From assembly GCA_005788585.1 (NCBI GenBank), contig SYBY01000355.1:1-12861 (forward strand): a stretch of 12,861 bases of DNA. Direction: 5' to 3'. Position 1 is the stretch's first letter, and every line of letters begins with the position of its first letter. The notes beneath the pieces were generated by a model that was not told the DNA's origin, made no database searches, and was given only the letters and a program-made list of their open reading frames with translations. Source of the DNA: Actinomycetota bacterium (GTDB lineage: Bacteria; Actinomycetota; Thermoleophilia; Solirubrobacterales; Solirubrobacteraceae). Below, piece after piece: positions 5,595-12,861 of this stretch. The translations under genes and the position numbers were made by a program.

Positions 5595-8593
5595 AGGAAC
5601 CCCTGCGCCATGTCGCACCCGAGTCCGCGGAGGATCTCGGCCTGGACGTCGGTCTCCACCCCTTCAGCGACCACGCGAATCCCGAGATGGTGGGCCATGT
5701 CGATCATCGCCGCCACGACGACCGTGTGCTCCTGGGCGCGGCCGAGATCCTGGACGAACGCACGGTCGATCTTCAGGACCGAGACGGGAAAGCGCGTGAG
5801 GTAGGAGAACGAGGAGTACCCGGTGCCGAAGTCGTCGATCGCCAGGGGCACGCCCTGTCCATGCAGCTGCGCGAGCGACGCCAGGACCGCCGGCGCCTCC
5901 TCGAGCAGCGCGCTCTCGGTGATCTCCAGATAGACATCGGACGGGCTGAGCCCGAACGACTGCCGGATCTGCCCGATCCGCGGAACGAAGTCACCGTCCG
6001 CCAGCTGCGCGACCGAGACGTTGACCGCGACGCGCACCGCGCTCGTGCTGGCGTGGTCCCTCGTGATCTGTCGCTGTGCCGCCGCCTGGCACGCCTGGCG
6101 GAAGATCTCCAGCCCGATGGTGCGGATGAGGTTGGTCTCCTCTGCGATCGCGATGAACTCTGCCGGGCTCACCGGCCCCAGCTCCGCGTCCTGCCACCGC
6201 GCCAGAGCTTCGTACGCCACGACCGCGCCGCCGCGCAACTCAACGATCGGCTGGAAGTGCGCGACGATGGCGCGGTCCTCGGCCGCAACCCGCAAGCGGC
6301 GTTCTACCGCCAAGCGCCGAACGACCTCGATGCGTAGCGGTCCGTCGAAATGCTCGGCCCGACCGCCGCCTCCGTGCTTTGCGCGATACAGCGCCGTGTC
6401 GGCTTCACGCAGCAACACCTCTGGACAGACAGATCCGTCGGTCGTCGACGCGATCCCGATACTGGCGCGCGCGTGGTGGGGCTCCCCTGCGACATCAAAC
6501 GCCTCGTCGAAGCAGTCCAGGGCACGCTCGGCGAGCATCGCCGCCGCCAGCGGGCTCACGAAGCCCTCGGTCGCGATCACGAACTCGTCCCCGCCCAGTC
6601 GCGCGATCACGTCTCCCCCGCGGACCGAGGACGCCAGCCGCTCGGCCACGTTGACGAGCAGCTGGTCTCCTGCGCCGTGACCGAGGCTGTCGTTGACCAG
6701 CTTGAAGCGATCGAGGTCGAGGAGCAGCACCGCGACCCCGTAGCCAGACCGCCTCGCCCGGGCAAGCGCGTGCTCCAAGTGCTCGGAGAGCATGAGGCGG
6801 TTGGGCAGGCCCGTGAGCGGATCGTGGAGCGCCCGGTGCCGGCTCTCCTGCTCGATGCGGCGTCGGTGCGCATCTTCGCTGATGAGACTCGCAAGCGCGT
6901 CGAGGAAGCGCACGTCGTCCGGGCCGAAGGCCGTCGGCTCGTCGGCCTCGGCGAGCATGGCGCCGATGGGCGTGACCGGGTTGCCCACCGGCAGCAGCAC
7001 CGAGACCGCTGCGTCGGCGTGAACGGGGGGTCGCGTCAGCGCGTCGCGGTCAGGCATCGGGAGCGTGGCCGGACCGGCCGGCCGGCCCGCCGTCGCCCGA
7101 CGGACCCACCTCCCGTCGACGAGCTCGTAGGCAACGCATCGCATGGCGTCCGTGTGCTCGAGGGCGAGATCCAGCGTCCGGGCGTACACGTCGCGAAAGT
7201 CGATGCCCTCAACCACCTCGCGCCAGAGCGCCCCGAGCGCCTCCTGCCGCGCCGCTTCGCGCTCGGCGGCGTGGTGCAGCCGAGCGATGGCGGCCATCGT
7301 CGCGTCGAGCCCGGACAAGAGCTCCGCCCACACGCCTTGCAGTGCGGTCGCACGGGTCCGGTGGCTCAGGTCGCGTTGAACGACGGCGCGATTCATGGCC
7401 GTGATCTCGTCGGCGACGCTGGCCGCCGTCGTTTGGACGCGGCGGAACGAGGTCGCCACCCGACCGAGCTCATCACGACCGGCGTACGCGACGTCCTGTC
7501 GCAGGTCGCCGTCGCTCAGTGCCTGCGCGCCGATGGCCAGCTCGGTGAGCGGACGCGTGATCGAGTGGCGGAGGACAAGGCCGAGCGCGGCGACGACGAC
7601 CAGAAGACCCGCGGAGAGCAGTACGGTCAGCGCCAGACGCTCGTTCGCATCGGTGAGCGCCCGGACGACGACACCGGCCTCCTCGCGTGTTGCGTCGCGG
7701 CTCACGGCGCGGAGGTCTCCGATGCGCGCCTGCGCCGCATCGCGCCAGACGTCGGCCCAGCTCACCGCACGCCGGCTCCCGGGACGGCCGATCCCCGTGG
7801 AGAGGTCGCTTCTCAGCGTGCGCATCTGAATGCCGGCCGGCCGGTAGAGGACCTCGTCCACCCGCGATGCCAGCCGCGGGCTCGCCCACTGCCGGGCGTT
7901 GTCGAGCTCGGCGGACTCGAGGGCGACCCACCGGCTCGGCGCGATCAATCCGGCCTGCGACCCCGTCGTCGTGCGCGCGGCGGTCCACACTTCGACCTGT
8001 TCGCGGCGAGCCGCCTCGAGCGCGCCGAGCAATGCGAGGTTCGCCGCCGCGGCCTCGCGTGCCGCGGTGGTCGGCGGACGGGCATGCAGGCTGCGCACGA
8101 AGAGCGAGAGGTTGCGGACGACGTCCGACGCGCTCATGGCCGCTTCTCTGGGCCCGACCCCGCCGGCGTCCAGCGCGAGCCGCCCCGACTCCAGTTGCCT
8201 GCGGATCCCCTCCAGACGGCCTGCGGCATCCCCTGCGCCACGGGCCTGCAGGCGCGCGCGGAGGGTGTCCAGACGGGCGTCCGTCGTCGCACGAGTACGC
8301 CGCAGGACGCGCCCGCGGTCGGCGCCCGTCCCCGACATCCCCGCCATGACGGCCCGCTCGGCGGCCACCGCATCCACCAAGCCGACGACCTCCGCGGAGA
8401 CGTCCAGGCGCTGTTCGTACGCACGCAGATCCTGCGCCTGGCCCCAGCGGTCGAGCGCTGAGGTGGTGGCGCCGGCGAGCACGACCGCGACCGGGAGCAA
8501 GACGAGCACGAGCAGCTTGCCGCCGACGGAGAGCCGCGCCAGCAGCCGGGCCGCCGCGTGCGAGCGTCGCGAAGCGGATCGTCGCGCGCTCAT
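5534..8593 (-). CDS. NIT-HAMP-GAF-GGDEF-EAL membrane c-di-GMP enzyme
   Basis: A 1019-residue bifunctional sensor. A transmembrane helix (27-47) is followed by an external helical NIT-type (nitrate/nitrite-sensing-like) region, about 50-300, with LVDAVAAERAVMAGMSG. Then come helix two (about 322-343), HAMP from Ile345, GAF (about 445-580), GGDEF (from about 585, HDPLTGLPN at 590) and EAL (about 770-1010). GGDEF at 667-671 is intact, with an inhibitory RGGD at 658-661. EAL residues look complete: EAL 795-797, NVS, EITES, DDFGTG, LKIDRAF and AEGVET. It could therefore both make and degrade c-di-GMP. The ATG at 8591-8593 overlaps the upstream lipoprotein stop as ATGA, implying translational coupling and a shared pathway. 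The 3' end overlaps the kinase gene by 61 bp. NIT assignment is by pattern; the ligand is unknown. Confidence 0.93.
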   Translation of the reverse strand: MSARRSASRRSHAAARLLARLSVGGKLLVLVLLPVAVVLAGATTSALDRWGQAQDLRAYEQRLDVSAEVVGLVDAVAAERAVMAGMSGTGADRGRVLRRTRATTDARLDTLRARLQARGAGDAAGRLEGIRRQLESGRLALDAGGVGPREAAMSASDVVRNLSLFVRSLHARPPTTAAREAAAANLALLGALEAARREQVEVWTAARTTTGSQAGLIAPSRWVALESAELDNARQWASPRLASRVDEVLYRPAGIQMRTLRSDLSTGIGRPGSRRAVSWADVWRDAAQARIGDLRAVSRDATREEAGVVVRALTDANERLALTVLLSAGLLVVVAALGLVLRHSITRPLTELAIGAQALSDGDLRQDVAYAGRDELGRVATSFRRVQTTAASVADEITAMNRAVVQRDLSHRTRATALQGVWAELLSGLDATMAAIARLHHAAEREAARQEALGALWREVVEGIDFRDVYARTLDLALEHTDAMRCVAYELVDGRWVRRATAGRPAGPATLPMPDRDALTRPPVHADAAVSVLLPVGNPVTPIGAMLAEADEPTAFGPDDVRFLDALASLISEDAHRRRIEQESRHRALHDPLTGLPNRLMLSEHLEHALARARRSGYGVAVLLLDLDRFKLVNDSLGHGAGDQLLVNVAERLASSVRGGDVIARLGGDEFVIATEGFVSPLAAAMLAERALDCFDEAFDVAGEPHHARASIGIASTTDGSVCPEVLLREADTALYRAKHGGGGRAEHFDGPLRIEVVRRLAVERRLRVAAEDRAIVAHFQPIVELRGGAVVAYEALARWQDAELGPVSPAEFIAIAEETNLIRTIGLEIFRQACQAAAQRQITRDHASTSAVRVAVNVSVAQLADGDFVPRIGQIRQSFGLSPSDVYLEITESALLEEAPAVLASLAQLHGQGVPLAIDDFGTGYSSFSYLTRFPVSVLKIDRAFVQDLGRAQEHTVVVAAMIDMAHHLGIRVVAEGVETDVQAEILRGLGCDMAQGFLYGRGVPEPLPTAEAVGSLG

Positions 8594-9981
8594 GGACGCG
8601 GCGGTGGATACCCGCGGTGCTCGCGGATGTCCTCGTCGATCGCCCTCGCCGCGCGGCTGAGTTCCGCCTGGACATCGGCACCGGTGGCGATCCCGCGGAC
8701 GGCCCGGGCGAACTCGCGCGTCACCGCCGGGTAGGCGGGGGTCTGGGGACGAGGCACCGCGGTCGGCCCGTCGAGCTGCTCGACGTAGAGGCGCTCGTCG
8801 CCCTCGGACCCGAACGCCGGATGGCCGGCCAGGGCCGAATGCGTGCCGGGAATGGCGCCGTTTGCGTCCGACATCCGCCGGACCTCCTCCGTCGACAAGA
8901 GGAACCGCAGGAAGCGCCATGCGGCGTCACCGTCACGAGCCTTCGTGGTGATGCCCCATTGCCACGAGCCCATGCCGCTCCGCGAGCCCTGACCGAAGTC
9001 CGGCAGGGGGACGAGCTGCAGGTCGGACCCGTGCGCCGCCTTGAACCGCCCGTGGACCCAGTGTCCCAGCCAGGAGATCGGCGCCTTCCCCGCGACGAAG
9101 GTTCCGCTGTTGACGTCAGGATCGCGCGTGAGGTAGCCGGCCTCGATCCAGCCCTGAACGGTGGACATCGCCGCGACCGCGGCGGGGGAGTCGAGCGTCC
9201 CGACAGCGCGCCCGGTCCCGTCGCGGTCGACGAGATCGGCACCCGCCGACCAGAGCACCGGGGCGTACGCGTAGGTCCACCATTCCGGAGACCGGCCGAC
9301 CGCCGCCGGGGTGTACTTCAGGTCGAGCGGGCGGGGATATCCGGCGTCCTGGAGGGTCTCCAGGATGGCGGTGAACTCCGATGCAGTCCACGCATCATCC
9401 GGGCCGGTGGGAATGCGGATCCCCGCTCGACGCAGGATCGACGGGCGGACGTACAGCCCGAGCCCCGAGTCGAACGTCCCGACGCCCCACATCCGACCGT
9501 CGTACGTCCCCTGACTGCGGAGGGAGGGCAGCAGGTCAGCACGGAGGTCGGGCGAGATGCACGAGTCGAGTGCGCGCAGCTTGCCGGACCAGGCGAAGCT
9601 GTAGAGATTCGGGCCGTCGAAGTCCAGAACGTCGGGGAGTTCGCCCGCCGCAGCGGCGGCCTCGACCTCGTCGGTGAAGTCAAGGTCCGGGAACACGACG
9701 AGCCTGACGATGACGTCGTCCTGTGCGGCGTTGAAGGCACGCACCTGACGCTGCAGGGTCGCCCGCTCGGGTCCCTGCCCCTGGTGGAACCACGCGGTGA
9801 TGTACGTCGGGCGGGGCACCTTGCCGTCGCACGTTCCATCCGAGGCCCGGATGCGACCGTCCTCGGCTGCGTCACCGCACCCGGTGAGCAGGGCGACCCC
9901 GACCAGGAACGCTGCGGCGATCGAGATGCTCCGCAGTGCCTTGCGACGCCGGTGCAGCACCTCGGTAACGGGACGGCACAT
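8590..9981 (-). CDS. Extracellular solute-binding lipoprotein, family 1 (sugar ABC type)
   Basis: A 463-residue protein with a Lys/Arg-rich n-region (HRRRKALRS), a hydrophobic segment and lipobox LLTGC, so it is probably a lipoprotein on the outer face of the membrane. The mature part follows the family-1 (maltose-type) pattern: ITAWFHQGQGPERATLQRQVRAFN, VRLVVFPDLD, a LPDVLDFDGPNLYSFAWSGKL segment, and later GKAPISWLGHW and AAWRFLRFLLSTEEVRR with the typical ANGAIPGTHSAL. I chose ATG 9979-9981 because GGAGAGGAG lies just upstream; an open frame continues to 10032. Despite the transporter family there are no permease or ATPase genes. Instead, its stop overlaps the start of the GGDEF-EAL sensor as ATGA. 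I infer that it presents a ligand to that sensor, as NspS does for MbaA in Vibrio cholerae. Transport with distant permeases remains possible. Confidence 0.9.
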   Translation of the reverse strand: MCRPVTEVLHRRRKALRSISIAAAFLVGVALLTGCGDAAEDGRIRASDGTCDGKVPRPTYITAWFHQGQGPERATLQRQVRAFNAAQDDVIVRLVVFPDLDFTDEVEAAAAAGELPDVLDFDGPNLYSFAWSGKLRALDSCISPDLRADLLPSLRSQGTYDGRMWGVGTFDSGLGLYVRPSILRRAGIRIPTGPDDAWTASEFTAILETLQDAGYPRPLDLKYTPAAVGRSPEWWTYAYAPVLWSAGADLVDRDGTGRAVGTLDSPAAVAAMSTVQGWIEAGYLTRDPDVNSGTFVAGKAPISWLGHWVHGRFKAAHGSDLQLVPLPDFGQGSRSGMGSWQWGITTKARDGDAAWRFLRFLLSTEEVRRMSDANGAIPGTHSALAGHPAFGSEGDERLYVEQLDGPTAVPRPQTPAYPAVTREFARAVRGIATGADVQAELSRAARAIDEDIREHRGYPPPRP

Positions 9982-10005
9982 GACTGGCTCCTCTCCGAGA
10001 CGGAC

Positions 10006-10042
10006 CGTACCGCTTCGACATCGAGGTACCAACGCGTACCGC
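10006..10042. promoter_or_regulatory. Repeated CGTACCGC elements with a central GGTACC
   Basis: The 8-mer CGTACCGC occurs at 10006-10013 and again at 10035-10042, 29 bases apart (about three helical turns). A GGTACC palindrome lies between them at 10025-10030, and GGTAC/GTACC (10025-10029, 10036-10040) also form an inverted repeat. The cluster is in the divergent promoter region about 25-60 bases upstream of the solute-binding lipoprotein ATG. It could be an operator for that operon, for the chemosensory operon, or for both. The binding factor is unknown. Confidence 0.4.
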
Positions 10043-10163
10043 CCAAGATTGGGGCTGGCCTCCGCCCCGCCTGCATGCCAGCTTCCATGCGGTTCGATGC
10101 CTCCCCCCCGCCACCCTCAGTCTTACGGTGCGACCCGAAAGCCGAACGGATGACATCCCGATG

Positions 10164-10182
10164 ACGTGGACGTACCCCACGT
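10164..10182 (+). promoter_or_regulatory. Inverted repeat next to the MCP ribosome binding site
   Basis: ACGTGG (10164-10169) and CCACGT (10177-10182) form a perfect 6-bp inverted repeat with a 7-base spacer that itself contains another CGTACC. It ends two bases before GGAGG (10185-10189), the ribosome binding site five bases upstream of the MCP ATG. An operator or a leader hairpin acting on translation would both fit this position. Confidence 0.4.
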
Positions 10183-10194
10183 TCGGAGGCCACC

Positions 10195-11496
10195 ATGTCC
10201 CTCATTCGCACGAAGTCCTCGCCGGAGCGGACGGCAGAGCGCGACACCGCAGCACTGGAGGAGCTCCGGAACGGACTTGCCAGCCTGCACGACCACTGCC
10301 TGACCAACCTCGGCCAGGGGTTGCGCTACATGGCCTCAGGTGACCTCGGCCACGAGGTCACCCCGCAGACCTCGCCGATCACCGGCGCGTCTGACGACCC
10401 GACGATGGCGCAGCTCATCGAGCTGTTCAACGCGATGCTCGGGAAGGCCCAGGAGGCCCTGATCTCGTACGAGGCCCTCCGGGCGGATCTGCGGGCCGCA
10501 CTGGGCGACCACTCGTGCCTCGAAGACCTGCGGGGCGGACTGAACAGCCTCAGCGACCACTGCCTCAGCCGGCTGGGCGAGGGCTTGGCCGCGATGGCCG
10601 AGGGCGACCTGACCGTTGAGGCGGTCCCCGTCACGACCCCGATCACCGCCAGCCAGGGTGGCAGCATCGGCGAGCTGGGCGAGGTCTTCAACGTCATGCT
10701 CAGCCGGGCGCAGTCCGGGCTCGGCAGCTACAACCGGACCCGGGCCTCCGTCGCGGGCATGGTCCGCGACATCGCGGGCACGTCCGAGCGCGTCGCAGCC
10801 GCTGCTCGGGAGATGTCCAGCACGACGAAGGAGACGGGCTCCGCCATCGAGCAGATCGCCATGGCGACGGCGACGGTCGCGGAAGGCGCCCAGCGCCAGG
10901 TCAGCCTGGTGTCCGGGGTCGGCGGCGTCACGGGCGAAGCCGTCCAGCTCGCGGACGACGCTCGGTCCGTCGCCCAGGATGGGATGACGCTCACGTCCGA
11001 GATCTCCGCGATCGCCGACCAGACCAACCTCCTCTCGATCAACGCGGCCATCGAGGCCGAGAAGGCCGGCGAGTACGGGCTCGGGTTCCTGGTGGTGGCC
11101 CGGGAGATCCGCCGGCTCGCCGACCAGACGGCCGTGGCGTCGCTCGACATCGAGCGGATGGTCAAGGAGATGCAGTACAGCGTCTCGGCGGGCGTGATGG
11201 AGATGGACAAGTTCGCCGAGCAGGTGCGGGCCGGCGTTCGCGAGATCGGCGACGTGGGCACCAAGCTCGGGGAGATCATCGCGGCCGTGCAGGGCATCTC
11301 CGGGCGGTTCGGCCAGGTCACGGAGGGCATGCGGGCCCAGTCGCAGGGGGCCGAGCAGATCCGTGAGGCGATGTTTCGCCTCGCGGAGGGCGCCTCGCGC
11401 ACCGCCTCCTCCCTCGACGACTTCAACAAGGCCACGATCCACCTCCGCGAGGCGGTCGGCGACCTCAAGGAGGAGGTCTCCCGGTTCACGATCTGA
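10195..11496 (+). CDS. Soluble methyl-accepting chemotaxis protein with two HAMP-like repeats; Wsp-type signalling half
   Basis: A 433-residue protein with no transmembrane segment. Residues 21-92 and 109-180 are tandem copies with period 88 and a shared SLxDHCLxxLGxGLxxMAxGDL core, HAMP-like in pattern. The signalling hairpin turns at [26 protein letters not shown] (about 273-298) and continues with [12 protein letters not shown], the IERMVKEMQ helix and a VSRFTI end. That second half matches Wsp-family receptors, while the first half is like Thermoleophilia receptors. The arm before the tip (about 100 residues after the repeats) is shorter than the arm after it (about 145), and the usual heptads between DARSVAQDG and the tip are missing, so the protein may be a recombinant or the product of a misassembly. 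It should signal through the adjacent CheW to an unseen CheA. GGAGG precedes the ATG. Confidence 0.9.
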   Translation: MSLIRTKSSPERTAERDTAALEELRNGLASLHDHCLTNLGQGLRYMASGDLGHEVTPQTSPITGASDDPTMAQLIELFNAMLGKAQEALISYEALRADLRAALGDHSCLEDLRGGLNSLSDHCLSRLGEGLAAMAEGDLTVEAVPVTTPITASQGGSIGELGEVFNVMLSRAQSGLGSYNRTRASVAGMVRDIAGTSERVAAAAREMSSTTKETGSAIEQIAMATATVAEGAQRQVSLVSGVGGVTGEAVQLADDARSVAQDGMTLTSEISAIADQTNLLSINAAIEAEKAGEYGLGFLVVAREIRRLADQTAVASLDIERMVKEMQYSVSAGVMEMDKFAEQVRAGVREIGDVGTKLGEIIAAVQGISGRFGQVTEGMRAQSQGAEQIREAMFRLAEGASRTASSLDDFNKATIHLREAVGDLKEEVSRFTI

Positions 11497-11520
11497 ATCT
11501 GAATCCCGGAGCCCCCGGCC

Positions 11521-11994
11521 ATGCAACTGCTGATGTTCACCGTCGCCGGCGAGGCGTACGCGATCGAGTCGCGGCGGGTGGTCGAGGTGTTGCCGCTCGT
11601 GCCCGCCCGGCCGATCCCGCACACCCCCGGCTACGTCCGCGGCGTGTTCACCTATCGCGGCAGCCTCGTGCCGCTGATCGACCTGGGCCGGCGGCTCGCC
11701 GACGCGCCGCTCGCGGAGCGGCTCAGCACCCGGGTGATCGTGGTGGACTACCGGCCGGGCGGCGGTGCCCGCCCGGGACAGCTCGGGCTGGTCGCCGAAA
11801 ACGTGATCTCGATCGTCGCCGCCGAGCGGGCCGAAACGGCGTTGCCGCCGCTCGAGCTGGCCGGGGCCGCCTTCCTGGGGCGGATCCTCCGCATCGCGGG
11901 CCGCACCGTGCAGGTCGTCGAGGTCGATCGCCTGCTGCCGGCGGATCTGGCCGCGGGTCTGTTTCCGCAGGGCCCCGCGGAGGCCGCATCATGA
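11521..11994 (+). CDS. CheW-like adaptor protein (WspB-like)
   Basis: A 157-residue single CheW domain. Typical features are LLMFTVAGEAYAIESRRVVEVLPLV, then IPHTPGYVRGVFTYRGSLVPLIDLG, a VIVVDY strand and LGLVAENVISIV. CheW proteins couple receptors to the CheA kinase at the inner face of the membrane or in cytoplasmic arrays. The gene starts 25 bases after the MCP stop, with a CCGGAG upstream, and its TGA overlaps the CheR ATG as ATGA. The order MCP-CheW-CheR is that of wspA-wspB-wspC. The Arg/Ala-rich style (CGG, GCC and CCG runs) seems to differ from the middle of the window, in line with a possible foreign origin of this end. It could also be an ordinary CheW; without CheA nearby, the Wsp label is tentative. 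Confidence 0.9.
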   Translation: MQLLMFTVAGEAYAIESRRVVEVLPLVPARPIPHTPGYVRGVFTYRGSLVPLIDLGRRLADAPLAERLSTRVIVVDYRPGGGARPGQLGLVAENVISIVAAERAETALPPLELAGAAFLGRILRIAGRTVQVVEVDRLLPADLAAGLFPQGPAEAAS

Positions 11995-12861
11995 GCCGGG
12001 CCGGCCGGGCCGCAGCCGCGGAGGACGGGGGCGTGGCCGCCGTCGAGGCGGTGCTGCGCGAGTGCATCGGGCTCGACGCCACGACGATCGGCACGGCGGC
12101 GATCGAGCGGGCCATCCGCACGCGGCTGGCGCCGGCGGGCGTGGCCGACGTGGCCGCCTATGCGGCCCGCATCCGTGACGACCGGGCCGAGTGCGACCGG
12201 CTGGTGGAGGAGGTGGTCGTCGGCGAGAGCTGGTTCTTCCGTGACCGGCAGGTGTTCGAGTTCGTGACCGACTTCGCCGTCACGCGGGCCGGCCTCCCCG
12301 GCCGCGGCTCCGTCCGCATCCTCTGCGCGCCGTGCGCCGGTGGCGAGGAGCCCTACTCCGTGGCCATGGCCCTGCTCGACGCCGGCCTGCGGCCCGGCCA
12401 GTTCACGATCGACGCCGTGGACGTCAGCCGCGTGGCCCTGGCGCGGGCGGCCCGCGGCCGCTACTCCGCCAACGCCTTCCGCAACGCCGACTGCTCGTTT
12501 CGAGACCGCTGGTTCACGGCGGACGGCAGTGCATCCGTCATCGCCCCGGCCGTGCAGGACTGCGTGGCCTTCGCCCACGCCAATCTCCTCGACGAGTCGT
12601 TCGTGGCCAGCCGAACGGCCTATGACATCGTCTTTTGCCGCAACCTGCTGATCTACCTGACGACCGCGGCTCGGGCCCAGGTCGAGGCGACGCTCGATCG
12701 GCTGCTGGCCCACGATGGCGTGCTGGTGCTCGGTGCGGCCGAGCCGCCGATTCTCAAGGGCGACTGGCTGCCCGCCGGTGCGGCGGCGGTGTTCGCCATG
12801 CGGCGCGGCGTGCGGGCGGCGGTCGCGCCGCCGGCCCGCTCCGTGCCCCCGGTCGCACCGC
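11991..12861 (+). CDS. CheR-type chemoreceptor methyltransferase (WspC-like), 3' end outside the window
   Basis: The frame is open from the ATG overlapping the cheW stop (ATGA) to the window edge: 290 codons, no stop. The SAM-dependent glutamate methyltransferase fold of CheR is clear: an N-terminal helical part with AIERAIRTRL, then VVGESWFFRD, the SAM-binding RILCAPCAGGEEPYSVAMALL, acidic DAVDVSRVALARA, YSANAFRNADCSFRDRWF and the catalytic-region FCRNLLIYL. It would methylate glutamates on the adjacent MCP to set adaptation. After about residue 275 the sequence becomes Pro/Ala/Arg-rich (PPARSVPPVAP), as in the linker before the TPR region of WspC, so a TPR tail may follow beyond the window. 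The small SAM-loop variant CAGGEEP replaces the common STGEEP. Confidence 0.88.
   Translation, partial: MSRAGRAAAAEDGGVAAVEAVLRECIGLDATTIGTAAIERAIRTRLAPAGVADVAAYAARIRDDRAECDRLVEEVVVGESWFFRDRQVFEFVTDFAVTRAGLPGRGSVRILCAPCAGGEEPYSVAMALLDAGLRPGQFTIDAVDVSRVALARAARGRYSANAFRNADCSFRDRWFTADGSASVIAPAVQDCVAFAHANLLDESFVASRTAYDIVFCRNLLIYLTTAARAQVEATLDRLLAHDGVLVLGAAEPPILKGDWLPAGAAAVFAMRRGVRAAVAPPARSVPPVAP

Noticed and set aside
6350..8461. 703-codon plus-strand frame
   Set aside because: It is antisense to the GGDEF-EAL gene and low-complexity Arg/Ala/Gly-rich, with no domain motif.
2052..9981. Reading the two solute-binding proteins as parts of sugar ABC importers
   Set aside because: No permease or ATPase gene occurs in the window, and both are arranged with sensor genes. 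Distant transporter genes cannot be excluded.
8617..10164. 515-codon plus-strand frame
   Set aside because: It is antisense to the family-1 binding lipoprotein, whose frame shows a signal peptide, lipobox and family motifs.
10336..11622. Minus-strand frames of 428 and 298 codons across the MCP gene
   Set aside because: They are antisense shadows. The plus frame has a ribosome site and unmistakable MCP motifs.
11748..12713. 321-codon minus-strand frame
   Set aside because: It is antisense to cheW and cheR, which have clear conserved motifs and an ATGA junction.
1..12861. tRNA, rRNA, CRISPR array, insertion sequence or attachment site
   Set aside because: I saw no cloverleaf-like segment, regularly spaced repeats, transposase motifs or terminal inverted repeats.

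Overview
The window is GC-rich DNA, dense in genes, from what looks like a high-GC actinobacterium. Class Thermoleophilia (Solirubrobacterales-like) is my best guess. The reasons are the style of the receiver and methyl-accepting (MCP) proteins, a DUF6457-type protein, and a GuaB-family N-terminus at the left edge. This is inference from protein style, not a search. Most of the window encodes signal transduction.

Left edge (1-1990): the first 15 codons of a GuaB-family gene (minus), a factor-independent terminator, a membrane-anchored GGDEF protein whose N-terminus seems to lie in another frame (probable single-base deletion), a small DUF6457-like protein, a CBS-pair protein on the plus strand, and a stand-alone receiver domain that overlaps the CBS gene tail to tail.

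Middle (2052-9981): two signalling modules, each pairing a periplasmic sugar-type solute-binding lipoprotein with a membrane sensor. No ABC permease or ATPase is present. Module A is a Peripla_BP_4-type lipoprotein gene followed by the receiver gene (minus), divergent from a CHASE-PAS-GAF-HisKA_3 histidine kinase (plus). Module B is a family-1 solute-binding lipoprotein whose stop codon overlaps, as ATGA, the start of a NIT-HAMP-GAF-GGDEF-EAL c-di-GMP enzyme (minus). The two modules converge, with the kinase and GGDEF-EAL genes overlapping by 61 bp. The simplest reading is that the binding proteins are ligand-sensing co-receptors rather than transport subunits.

Right edge (10195-12861): a plus-strand chemosensory operon: a soluble MCP, CheW and CheR (3' end outside the window). 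The MCP signalling half, the CheW-CheR order and the proline-rich CheR tail resemble Wsp-type pathways, which control a diguanylate cyclase in other bacteria. The MCP looks chimeric. Its N-terminal half, with two HAMP-like repeats, is actinobacterial in style. Its C-terminal half is Wsp/planctomycete in style, with fewer heptads before the hairpin tip than after it. This is either recombination or an assembly misjoin at the conserved tip near 10970-11040.

c-di-GMP turnover is the common thread: one GGDEF protein, one GGDEF-EAL protein, and a Wsp-like input system. No gene-free stretch exceeds 300 bases. The longest is the 213-bp gap at 9982-10194, which contains repeated CGTACC elements and an inverted repeat. 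No tRNA, rRNA, insertion sequence or CRISPR array was seen.
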